Shown piece after piece: positions 56,350 through 64,000 of a stretch of 64,000 nt of DNA. This stretch comes from Primorskyibacter flagellatus (GTDB lineage Bacteria; Pseudomonadota; Alphaproteobacteria; Rhodobacterales; Rhodobacteraceae). The stretch spans positions 186,001 through 250,000 of the forward strand of contig NZ_FWYD01000003.1 in assembly GCF_900176485.1 (NCBI RefSeq), in the 5' to 3' direction. Both the position numbers and the translations under genes were made by a program. Every line of letters begins with the position of its first letter. Position 1 is the stretch's first letter. A model generated the notes under the pieces. The model was given only the letters and a program-made list of their open reading frames with translations. It was not told the DNA's origin and made no database searches.

Positions 56350-57723
56350 ATGACGCGCATTGTCGAGCTGCCGCTATGGCTTTTTCTGCTGATCCTTCTG
56401 TTTGCCGCCGTCACCGCGGCGAGCCATTTGTTGTTTCCCTCTGTGCGCTGGTTCCTGAGGCGGCGGATGGAACGTGTCGTTGCCAAATTAAATCAAAGGC
56501 TTGCGCGTCCGATTGAGCCGTTCAAACTGCTGCGCCGCACAGATGCGATAAAACGACTGGTCTATGATCCCGAAGTCACCAAGGCGATAGTGGAGCACGC
56601 CCGCGACACGGGCGAGAGAGAGGATGTCTCCTTTCAGAGGGCAACCCGTTATGCCCATGAAATCGTTCCGTCTTTTTCGGCATTTGCCTATTTCAGTATC
56701 GGGATTCGGGCCGCGCGATGGCTTTCCAACGCCATTTACAATGTCCGGATCGGACAGTTCGATGAGGCCACGTTCCGCAGCATTGACCGGGAGTCGACGT
56801 TGATTTTCGTCATCAATCACCGCTCAAACATGGATTATGTGCTTGTCACCTATCTTGCCGCGCAGCAATCGGCGCTCAGTTACGCGGTCGGAGAATGGGC
56901 GCGGATCTGGCCTTTATCCTGGCTTATCAAGAGCATGGGAGCCTATTTCATACGTCGCCGGTCGCGCAACGCGCTTTATCGCAAGGTCATGGCCCGCTAT
57001 GTTCAGATGGCGACACAAGCAGGCGTCGCGCAGGCGATCTTTCCCGAAGGTGGCCTAAGCCTGACCGGCGCGCCAGCTCAGCCGAAATTGGGTCTTCTTC
57101 GTTATATCTCAGAAGCTTATGATCCGGAGGGACGCGATATCGTCTTTGTCCCGGTGGCACTGAACTATGACCGTGTGCTTGAAGACACGATCCTGGTTGC
57201 GGCCAATCGGTCCGGCGAACGCCGGTTCCGCGCGAAGCTGTGGGAGATTGGCGGCTTCCTTCTGCGGCAGGTCTGGCGCAAGCTGCGCGGCCGGCTGAAA
57301 CCTTTCGGGAATGCCGTGGTGAATTTCGGCAAACCATTGTCCATGCGCGATTATCTGGCGCAGGTCAGCGCCCCGAGTACAGACGATCTGGCCGATATAT
57401 TGATGGGCCGTATCGCCGGCGCCGTCCCGATCCTTCCCATTCCCGCGATCTCGACATGCCTTCTTGCGCATCCACACAGCCGAGAGGCGCTGATCGTTGC
57501 GATTTCCACCATGTTGAAGACAGAGCCGCAGGCCGACATTGGGCTATCCTCAGAAAACCTGCACGAAGAGGTGGATCTGGCACTTGAACAATTGCTCGGT
57601 CGCAACCTGATCACTCTTCAGGGAACCCAATTCACTCCAACCCCCGACCGCATCGACATCCTGCGGTACTACGCCAACTCCATCGCGCATCTATTGGCTG
57701 CTGACGCTGCGGCTGCACAGTAG
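56350..57723 (+). CDS. Glycerol-3-phosphate acyltransferase-like membrane protein
   Basis: A 457-residue protein with an N-terminal membrane helix (residues 7-30) and the acyltransferase motifs INHRSNMDYVL (HxxxxD), FIRRRSRNALYRKV, FPEGGLSLTG, and PVALNYDRVLEDT. This order matches the PlsB/GPAT family, though it is about half the length of enterobacterial PlsB. It likely adds an acyl chain to glycerol-3-phosphate at the inner membrane. It lies between ecm and ccr; a link to their pathway is not evident. Confidence 0.82.
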   Translation: MTRIVELPLWLFLLILLFAAVTAASHLLFPSVRWFLRRRMERVVAKLNQRLARPIEPFKLLRRTDAIKRLVYDPEVTKAIVEHARDTGEREDVSFQRATRYAHEIVPSFSAFAYFSIGIRAARWLSNAIYNVRIGQFDEATFRSIDRESTLIFVINHRSNMDYVLVTYLAAQQSALSYAVGEWARIWPLSWLIKSMGAYFIRRRSRNALYRKVMARYVQMATQAGVAQAIFPEGGLSLTGAPAQPKLGLLRYISEAYDPEGRDIVFVPVALNYDRVLEDTILVAANRSGERRFRAKLWEIGGFLLRQVWRKLRGRLKPFGNAVVNFGKPLSMRDYLAQVSAPSTDDLADILMGRIAGAVPILPIPAISTCLLAHPHSREALIVAISTMLKTEPQADIGLSSENLHEEVDLALEQLLGRNLITLQGTQFTPTPDRIDILRYYANSIAHLLAADAAAAQ

Positions 57724-57858
57724 TTTCTGCATTCGCTCGGTCATAAAGTTCCAAAATATACGCTAATGTTGTTGCATAATTTCGCGAAGGTCGATATTTC
57801 CGAAGAAACGCCGCGATTCTGCATTGCGGCACAGCTATCAGCAGCGAAGGAGGCTCAC

Positions 57859-59145
57859 ATGGCTCTGGATAAACAAAGCGGCATTGCGGCCTACGATGCC
57901 CCGGAAAAAGACCTTTATGAGCTCGGGGAAATGCCCCCGATGGGCTATGTGCCAAAGCAGATGTACGCGTGGAATATCCGTCGCGAACGCCATGGTGAGC
58001 CCGACGTGTCGTTCAAGCAGGAAGTTGTGGACACATGGCAGATCGACAGCCAGGAGGTTCTGGTTCTGGTGATGGCCGCGGGCGTCAACTATAATGGCGT
58101 CTGGGCCGGTCTTGGCCAGCCGATCAGCCCCTTCGACGTTCACAAGCAGGATTATCATATCGCGGGTTCCGACGCGTCCGGCATCGTCTGGGCGGTGGGC
58201 GACAAGGTGAACACTTGGAAGGTCGGCGACGAGGTCGTGATCCATTGCAATCAGGACGACGGCGACGACGAGGAATGCAACGGCGGCGACCCGATGTTCT
58301 CGCCCACCCAGCGGATCTGGGGTTATGAGACCGGCGATGGCTCTTTCGCGCAGTTTACCCGCGTGCAGGCACAGCAGTTGATGCCGCGCCCCAAGCACCT
58401 GACCTGGGAAGAAAGCGCCTGCTACACGCTGACTCTGGCAACCGCATACCGGATGCTGTTCGGTCACCATCCGCACGAGCTGAAACCCGGTCAGAACGTG
58501 CTGGTCTGGGGCGCGTCCGGCGGTCTTGGATCCTACGCTATTCAATTGGCGAATACGGCGGGTGCCAACGCGATCGGCGTGATCTCGGACGAAAGCAAGC
58601 GCCAGTTCGTGATGGATCAAGGTGCCAAGGGCGTCATCAACCGCAAGGACTTCAATTGCTGGGGTCAGTTGCCGACGGTGAACAGCCCCGAGTATAATGA
58701 ATGGCTGAAAGAGGCCCGTAAGTTCGGCAAGGCAATCTGGGAGATCACCGGCAAAGGCGTCAGCGTCGATATGGTGTTTGAACATCCGGGCGAAGCGACC
58801 TTCCCCGTCTCGACCCTTGTGGTCAAGAAGGGCGGCATTGTGGTGATCTGCGCCGGAACGTCGGGTTTCAACTGCACTTTTGACGTCCGCTATATGTGGA
58901 TGCACCAGAAGCGTTTGCAGGGCTCGCATTTCGCCAACCTCAAGCAGGCCGCGTCAGCGAACCGACTGATGATCGACCGCCGCCTTGATCCGTGCATGTC
59001 CGAAGTGTTCCCGTGGGATGAGATCCCCGGAGCGCATATGAAGATGCTGCGCAACGAGCACAAGCCCGGCAACATGGCCGTTCTGGTGCAGGCACCCCGC
59101 ACCGGTTTGCGGACCTTCGAGGAAGCGCTTGAAGCCAAAGGCTGA
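57859..59145 (+). CDS. ccr: Crotonyl-CoA carboxylase/reductase
   Basis: A 428-residue enoyl-thioester reductase of the medium-chain dehydrogenase type that reduces and carboxylates crotonyl-CoA to ethylmalonyl-CoA, the key step of the pathway. Motifs: VLVMAAGVNYNGVWAGLG, YHIAGSDASGIVWAVG, HCNQDDGDDEECNGGDPM, NADPH loop VLVWGASGGLGSYAIQLA, and GFNCTFDVRYMWMHQKRLQGSHF. The ATG at 57859 follows AAGGAGG. A terminator follows. Confidence 0.97.
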   Translation: MALDKQSGIAAYDAPEKDLYELGEMPPMGYVPKQMYAWNIRRERHGEPDVSFKQEVVDTWQIDSQEVLVLVMAAGVNYNGVWAGLGQPISPFDVHKQDYHIAGSDASGIVWAVGDKVNTWKVGDEVVIHCNQDDGDDEECNGGDPMFSPTQRIWGYETGDGSFAQFTRVQAQQLMPRPKHLTWEESACYTLTLATAYRMLFGHHPHELKPGQNVLVWGASGGLGSYAIQLANTAGANAIGVISDESKRQFVMDQGAKGVINRKDFNCWGQLPTVNSPEYNEWLKEARKFGKAIWEITGKGVSVDMVFEHPGEATFPVSTLVVKKGGIVVICAGTSGFNCTFDVRYMWMHQKRLQGSHFANLKQAASANRLMIDRRLDPCMSEVFPWDEIPGAHMKMLRNEHKPGNMAVLVQAPRTGLRTFEEALEAKG

Positions 59146-59169
59146 ACAATCGGCCTTCGCCCAGCCAAC

Positions 59170-59216
59170 AATCGCCCGCGAATCGGCTGTCGCCGTCGCG
59201 GGCGATTCGCGTTTTT
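59170..59216 (+). terminator. Intrinsic terminator of ccr
   Basis: A 12-bp perfect stem (59170-59181 with 59196-59207) followed by CGCGTTTTT, 25 bases past the ccr stop. Confidence 0.85.
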
Positions 59217-59359
59217 GGGGCCGGTGCTTGTCGTTCAGAGGGTTAGAATTTGCCGTCTCGCCATTTTTGGGGAGTTGGAATTCGCGAATTTATTAACGTC
59301 AATTGCTCGTGGTATAGTTGTATTAACCATTCATTAACTGGCGTGAAAGAGAGTCAACC

Positions 59360-59575
59360 ATGAACCACGACTGGATACTCGACGTACTCACGGATCTGAC
59401 AACCTTCGCTCAGTCAAACGGACTGGACGGACTGGCCCAACAACTGGACAATACCCAGAAGTTTGCGTTGGCAGAACTGGCGTCACGCGCGAAAGGGAAA
59501 CCGATTGGGCTATGCGGCAATGACGCAGCGGCTGGACACCATCCTGCACGGATTGGAGCAAGCCGATCAGCATGA
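59360..59575 (+). CDS. Small protein upstream of and overlapping luxR
   Basis: A 71-residue frame starting MNHDWILDVLTDLTTFAQSN, continuing LDGLAQQLDNTQKFALAELAS. The first 45 residues look like a helical, well-formed protein. As I recall, similar short ORFs precede luxR genes in other Rhodobacterales. AGAGAG precedes the ATG. The last 18 codons overlap the luxR start in another frame, so translation of luxR may be coupled to it. Confidence 0.6.
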   Translation: MNHDWILDVLTDLTTFAQSNGLDGLAQQLDNTQKFALAELASRAKGKPIGLCGNDAAAGHHPARIGASRSA

Positions 59576-60233
59576 CGCGCTACAGCGCGCGATCGAGGCA
59601 TTATGCGCCTTCTACGGCGTCGACCACATGGTCTATCACTGGGTCAGCAGCAGCGGCGAACAATACGGTTGTGGAACCTACGAAGACGTTTGGGTAGAAC
59701 GCTATATCGAAAAGAAATACCTGCGTGTTGATCCTGTAATTTCTGGTTGTTATCAAAGGTTTCACCCTGTTGACTGGAAGCGGCTGGACTGGTCAAGCAA
59801 GGCGGCGAGGGCGTTCCAGAAAGACGCGATCGAACATGGGGTGGGAAACCAGGGTTTCTCGATTCCCATCCGGGGTCCGAACGGTCAGTTTGCCCTCTTC
59901 AGCCTCAGCCACAATTGTACCGATGATGAATGGGATGCATTCACCGAAACCAACCGTCGCGACCTGATCCTTGTCGCCCATTACTTCAACAAGAAAGCCC
60001 TGGATCTGGAGCCCGGGCGCAGCCCTGAACCATCCCAGCCCCTGTCTCCCAGAGAGATTGATGCGATGACCCTTCTGGCGGTGGGTTACAGCCGCGCTCA
60101 GGTGGCCGAGACGCTGACGATTTCGGAACACACATTGCGGGTTTATATCGAAAGCGCGCGCTTCAAACTGGGCGCTTTGAACACCACTCATGCTGTCGCA
60201 CGCGCCCTTGCAAGGGGCATTATCGTGGTCTGA
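59520..60233 (+). CDS. LuxR-family quorum-sensing regulator
   Basis: A 237-residue regulator with an N-terminal autoinducer-binding domain (YHWVSSSGEQYG, YIEKKYLRVDPVI, GNQGFSIPIRGPNGQFALFSLS) and a C-terminal LuxR helix-turn-helix (LSPREIDAMTLLAVGYSRAQVAETLTISEHTLRVYIESA). Length and order are those of AHL receptors. The ATG at 59520 lies inside the upstream small ORF. luxI follows by 84 bp, so this is very probably a cognate pair. The signal length cannot be told. Confidence 0.9.
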   Translation: MTQRLDTILHGLEQADQHDALQRAIEALCAFYGVDHMVYHWVSSSGEQYGCGTYEDVWVERYIEKKYLRVDPVISGCYQRFHPVDWKRLDWSSKAARAFQKDAIEHGVGNQGFSIPIRGPNGQFALFSLSHNCTDDEWDAFTETNRRDLILVAHYFNKKALDLEPGRSPEPSQPLSPREIDAMTLLAVGYSRAQVAETLTISEHTLRVYIESARFKLGALNTTHAVARALARGIIVV

Positions 60234-60317
60234 AAGGTTAACGTGCGGATCAGGGCGAAAAGCGCGTGTTAACGATTTGCGGACAAGGCTGATCCTGCTC
60301 AGACAGGAGAAGCTGCA

Positions 60318-60956
60318 ATGATCCGTTACATCTATGCCAACGATCTGAACACGGAACCGAAGCTGCGCGACAGCATGTTCCGTGACCGTGCCGACCAGTT
60401 CAAGGCGCGCTTGGGGTGGGAGGTCGCCGTCGACGCCAAGGGCTACGAACGCGACGAATATGACGACCTGAACCCGCTATATGTGATCTGGCAGAAACCC
60501 TGCGGTTCGCATGGGGGTTCGATGCGACTGTTGCCGACGACCGGGCGCACCATGGTCAACGACCATTTCAAGGACATCACCGGCGGCGTTCACATAGAAA
60601 GCCCGCTGATCTGGGAATGCACGCGGTTCTGCCTGGCGCGCGATACGGCACCCGGCACGGCTGCCGCGTTGATGCTGGCCGGAGGCGAAGTCATGAACGG
60701 CTTTGGCCTGCGCCACTATGTCGGTGTGTTCGACGCGCGCATGGTGCGCATCTATCGGCTGATCGGCGCACAGCCGGATGTGCTGGGCACAACGGGCGAA
60801 GGTCGCGATGCAATCAGCGTCGGCCTGTGGGAGTTCACGCCGGAATCGCAGGCGCGCGTCGCTGCGCGCGCAGGTTTGTCGCCTAGCGTTTCGCGTCAGT
60901 GGTTCGAAGCGGCGTTTGGTGCTGCTGTTCCGATCGCGCAACACTGCGCAGCTTGA
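60318..60956 (+). CDS. Acyl-homoserine-lactone synthase (LuxI family)
   Basis: A 212-residue autoinducer synthase with the invariant residues in place: MFRDRADQF (Arg24, Phe28), GWEV (Trp34), RDEYD (Asp46, Asp49), GGSMRLLPT (Arg70) and IWECTRFCLAR (Glu100, Arg103). It makes AHL from SAM and an acyl-ACP. AGGAG lies seven bases before the ATG. A typical 20-bp lux box is not obvious in the 84-bp spacer. Confidence 0.95.
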   Translation: MIRYIYANDLNTEPKLRDSMFRDRADQFKARLGWEVAVDAKGYERDEYDDLNPLYVIWQKPCGSHGGSMRLLPTTGRTMVNDHFKDITGGVHIESPLIWECTRFCLARDTAPGTAAALMLAGGEVMNGFGLRHYVGVFDARMVRIYRLIGAQPDVLGTTGEGRDAISVGLWEFTPESQARVAARAGLSPSVSRQWFEAAFGAAVPIAQHCAA

Positions 60957-60995
60957 CTCTGGTGCCTGTCCGGCGAGAGCTGTAGGGTCCGCCGC

Positions 60996-62549
60996 ATGAC
61001 CGTTCCAGCCCTGCAATTTTCCGACGATCAGGCAGAAGCCTATGACCGAGTGGCGGATATCCTCCGCGCCTCGGGGATCGACCTGACCGATGGCCTTGTG
61101 CTGCCCGCCCGTGACGCGGGCGACCGGTTGATGGCGCTTATGGGCAAGGCCGGATCGGGCAAGACCCTGTTGCTGGCAGAACTTTACAAGGCGCTGGAGG
61201 CCGCGGGGGTCGAGATTGTCTCGGGCGATTACGAAAGCCGCCGTCGCAAGGATCGCCGGACGCTGGCCATTCTGGCACCCACCAACAAGGCGGCGAGCGT
61301 GTTGCGGATGCGCGGTGTGCCCGCGACCACGATTCACCGCATCCTGTATACGCCGGTTTACGACCCGGAATACGAACGCATCGCCGAATGGCTGATGGGC
61401 AATGGGGAACGCCCCGACATCGAAGCGCTGACCGACGCGGCGCTGGATCGGGCTGCGACATCCTTTGCCGGTCACAAATCGGTACCTGCCGCGCTCGCGG
61501 CGGCGGGGCTGCGCGGATCGGATTTCATTACCGGCTGGAAACGGCGCGAAGAGCCGCTGGATGTCGGGTTTGTCGACGAATCCTCGATGCTGGACGACCG
61601 TCAGTTCGACGATCTGAAAGAGATTTTCCCCACCCTCGTGCTTTTCGGCGATCCGGCACAGCTTGCCCCGGTCAACCAGTCCGGAACGATGGTCTTTGAC
61701 AAGCTGAAAACCACCCAGAAAATGGAGCTTCACCGCATTCACCGGCAGGACGCCGGCAACCCAATCCTTGATCTGGCCCATGCTCTGTCCGACCCGGCGC
61801 TGGAGTTCCAAGATTTCGAACGCATGATCCAGGAAAAGGCCGCGCAGGATGACCGCGTGGTCTGGGGTCAGCGGGTAGAGGTTGATCTGATGGCGCGCAG
61901 TCCGGTGCTGGTTTGGCGCAATGCCACCCGTATTCGCCTGATAAGCGCCTTTCGTGCCGTTCACGGTGCCCCGGATACCGAGCTTCTGGAGGGCGAACCG
62001 CTGATCTGCGATGGGATCGAACTTCCGCTCAAACATCGCAAAAAACGGCTGGATCTGGAAGCGCGCGGCCTGATCAAAGGCGCGCAAGTGGTCTATCTCG
62101 GCCCCGGTCGCAAGCCGGGGTTTTCCCGTTTGCATGTGATGGGTGCCGAAGACCCGCAGGTCAGTGCGGCGTCCATCGTCAAGATCGAGAAGCCGGATGA
62201 AGAAGAGCCGTTCATCCCCTTTGCCGCCCGGATGGGCGCCACCTTTCTGCATGGCGCTGCCGTTACGATCCACAAGGCGCAGGGGTCGCAATGGGAAACC
62301 GTGCAGGTCTTTGCGCCCGACCTGTTCGTCGCCGCCCGCATGGGTCGGGTCGAGGCGGGCCAGCCGCTTTGGAAACGTCTGGCCTATGTCGCCATCACCC
62401 GCGCGCAGGAGCGGCTGATCTGGGTCGTTCGCAACCGGCTGTCGCGCCCGACCGGGCCTTTGAATGTCGCGGATCTGAAGGCCCCGGTCGTGCCGCTTGA
62501 ATTGCAAATCGAGACGGACCCCGGAGCGGAGGTCGACGGCGCAAGTTAA
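60996..62549 (+). CDS. AAA-family ATP-dependent RecD-like DNA helicase
   Basis: A 517-residue SF1 helicase with Walker A LMGKAGSGKTLLLAEL, ILAPTNKAASVLR (motif Ia), FVDESSMLDD (motif II), FGDPAQLAPV (motif III) and the C-terminal TIHKAQGSQWETVQVFAP and AYVAITRAQERLIWV (motifs V and VI). It resembles the RecD2/Pif1-like helicases found as single genes in alphaproteobacteria, working in repair or processing. It lies 39 bp after luxI on the same strand. Confidence 0.88.
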   Translation: MTVPALQFSDDQAEAYDRVADILRASGIDLTDGLVLPARDAGDRLMALMGKAGSGKTLLLAELYKALEAAGVEIVSGDYESRRRKDRRTLAILAPTNKAASVLRMRGVPATTIHRILYTPVYDPEYERIAEWLMGNGERPDIEALTDAALDRAATSFAGHKSVPAALAAAGLRGSDFITGWKRREEPLDVGFVDESSMLDDRQFDDLKEIFPTLVLFGDPAQLAPVNQSGTMVFDKLKTTQKMELHRIHRQDAGNPILDLAHALSDPALEFQDFERMIQEKAAQDDRVVWGQRVEVDLMARSPVLVWRNATRIRLISAFRAVHGAPDTELLEGEPLICDGIELPLKHRKKRLDLEARGLIKGAQVVYLGPGRKPGFSRLHVMGAEDPQVSAASIVKIEKPDEEEPFIPFAARMGATFLHGAAVTIHKAQGSQWETVQVFAPDLFVAARMGRVEAGQPLWKRLAYVAITRAQERLIWVVRNRLSRPTGPLNVADLKAPVVPLELQIETDPGAEVDGAS

Positions 62550-62620
62550 AGGTTGGCAATCACCCTGCCAGTCCGCATGTTGTCTTTATCATAGCAAGAC
62601 AGGCAAGGGAGGGTCGGAAA

Positions 62621-64000
62621 TGCTAGGCCAAATGATGACGCGTCCGCTATCGATCATCGAGATTCTGCGATACGGTGCCGAGTGTCATCCGGGGGGAGGG
62701 ATCGTTTCGGTCCGTACCGAAGGGGACGTTCACCGCGAAACCTATGCCGAAGCCTACGCGCGTGCTGCACAACTGGCGCATGGGCTGGCAAAGCTGGGCG
62801 TGCAGGAAGGCGACCGTATCGCCACGCTGGCCTGGAACGGATATCGCCATTTCGAGCTTTACTACGCTGTTTCGGGGATGGGCGGCGTTTGCCACACCAT
62901 CAATCCGCGACTGTCGGCCGAACAGATGAGCTATATCATCAACCATGCTGAAGACAGCGTGCTTTGCGTGGATCTGACCTTTCTACCGATCATTGAGGCG
63001 CTGCGTCCGACCCTGCCCGATGGGTTGAAGCTGGTGGTGCTGACAGCCCGCACGCATATGCCGGAAAGTGACCTCGATTTGCTGTGCTATGAGGAATTGC
63101 TGGAGGGTCAGCCCACAACATACGACTGGCCGGATCTGCCCGAGGACACCGCCGCGTCGCTTTGCTATACATCGGGAACCACCGGCAACCCGAAAGGCGC
63201 GCTGTTTTCACATCGCTCTACGGTGCTGCACGCGCTGACTGTGTCCATCGCCCTGAAGGACGGGTTGAAGGAAGGCGCGCGCATCCTGCCTGTGGTGCCG
63301 ATGTTCCATGTCAACGCCTGGGGGCTGCCCTATTCCGCGCCATTGGTAGGCGCGTCGCTGATCATGCCGGGGGCGAAACTGGATGGCGCGTCGCTTTATG
63401 ACCTGATGGACAATGAAGGCGTGACCGCGGCTTGGGGCGTGCCGACCATCTGGCAAGGCCTGTTGGCGGAGATCAAGAAACGCGGCAGCAACCCGAAGGG
63501 TTTCCGTCAGGTCGTGGTGGGTGGCTCTGCCGCGCCAGCCAGCATGATCGAAGCGTTCGAGAAAAGCGGTGCCGAAGTGTGCCACGCCTGGGGAATGACG
63601 GAAATGAGCCCGGTTGGCACGCAAGGCCTATTGTCCGCGCCGATGAAGGATCTGCCCTGGGACGAACAGATGCGCCTGAAGGCCAAGCAGGGGCGGCGTC
63701 TCTTTGGTGTGGATCTCAAGATTGTTGATGATGACGGCAATGCGCTGCCGCATGACGGAGCGGCTTCGGGAGAGTTGTATGTGCGCGGCAACACGGTCGT
63801 GTCGGGCTATTTCCGCAATGAAAAGGCAAGTGCTGCGGCGATCGACGCGGATGGCTGGTTCGGGACGGGCGATGTCGCCGCGATTGACGAGCTTGGCTTT
63901 GTATCGGTGCAGGACCGGGCCAAGGATCTTATAAAATCGGGTGGCGAATGGATCAGTTCTATTGATCTGGAAAACATCGTCATGGGCAGCCCGAAGGTGG
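62621..64000 (+). CDS. Acyl-CoA ligase, fatty-acid/DmdB-like (3' end cut off)
   Basis: An AMP-forming ligase, open to the right edge (460 residues seen). It has the P-loop [16 protein letters not shown], the [13 protein letters not shown] segment, [14 protein letters not shown] (A5), [12 protein letters not shown] (A7) and [17 protein letters not shown] (A8). The opening [12 protein letters not shown] and the CHTINPRL segment are like medium/long-chain fatty acyl-CoA ligases, including DmdB (methylmercaptopropionyl-CoA ligase) of roseobacters. The substrate cannot be decided. AGGGAGGG lies upstream of the ATG. Confidence 0.88.

Noticed and set aside
57781-57788. TTCGCGAA palindrome before ccr as an operator
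   Set aside because: An 8-base palindrome is expected by chance in this much DNA, and it has no matching copy before ecm.
60234-60317. lux box before luxI
   Set aside because: Two GTTAAC-containing segments are present but no 20-bp inverted repeat with the lux-box pattern.
60477-62507. Long minus-strand open frame over luxI and the helicase
   Set aside because: Antisense shadow; both plus-strand genes have complete motif sets.

Overview
The window is a GC-rich chromosomal segment of an alphaproteobacterium, most likely of the Rhodobacteraceae (Roseobacter group). The evidence is the clustering of TCA-cycle genes with ethylmalonyl-CoA pathway genes (mch, a malyl-CoA lyase-like gene, ecm, ccr), an HvrA/H-NS-type protein, a LuxR/LuxI pair, a TauR/Tpa pair, and a dispersed palindromic repeat ending in CCCCGGAGTATTTT. 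Apart from truncated or decayed remnants the genes are intact. I saw no tRNA, rRNA, CRISPR array, prophage or complete insertion sequence.

Layout. 1-9 kb: the RNA/translation string rbfA, truB, rpsO, pnp on the minus strand, with an extra gene or genes lodged at each junction (a DUF2233 protein, DUF1643 plus an RTX protein, and a universal stress protein). 9-19 kb, plus strand: dapB, rsmB, a heparinase II/III-family protein, purH, lspA, a DUF3035-like lipoprotein and a paired M16 peptidase; a DUF1674 (SDHAF4-like) gene lies on the minus strand. 19-25 kb: dapA, a soluble lytic transglycosylase, an EamA transporter, and a split MnmC function (mnmD divergent from an FAD oxidoreductase). 24.7-28.1 kb: a taurine locus with a TauR-type MocR regulator, taurine:pyruvate aminotransferase, CTGGACYTAA-like boxes, and what looks like a decayed end of a taurine ABC permease. 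28-33 kb: glycerate kinase, a zinc-ribbon membrane protein, ftsE-ftsX-plsC.

33-51 kb is the energy-metabolism core. lpd, a MAPEG protein, a low-GC gene of unknown function, odhB, odhA, sucD, a small membrane protein and sucC run on the minus strand, with mdh beyond a separate stretch. A plus-strand malyl-CoA lyase/thioesterase, NnrU, DUF1737, mch group is followed by sdhC-sdhD-sdhA-lipoprotein-sdhB. Two perfect TGTGATCACA palindromes, 21 bp apart, lie at matching places upstream of sucC and of sdhC. They suggest one regulator controls 2-oxoglutarate dehydrogenase/succinyl-CoA synthetase and succinate dehydrogenase together. This is the most interesting regulatory signal here.

51-64 kb: two small genes, a DUF1989 protein, deoD and an H-NS-family protein; then ecm, a glycerol-phosphate acyltransferase-like protein and ccr; then a quorum-sensing unit (small ORF, luxR, luxI), an AAA/RecD-like helicase, and an acyl-CoA ligase cut by the right edge. 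Together these genes carry out C2/C4-acyl-CoA assimilation (ethylmalonyl-CoA pathway) and deliver its products into the TCA steps encoded next door.
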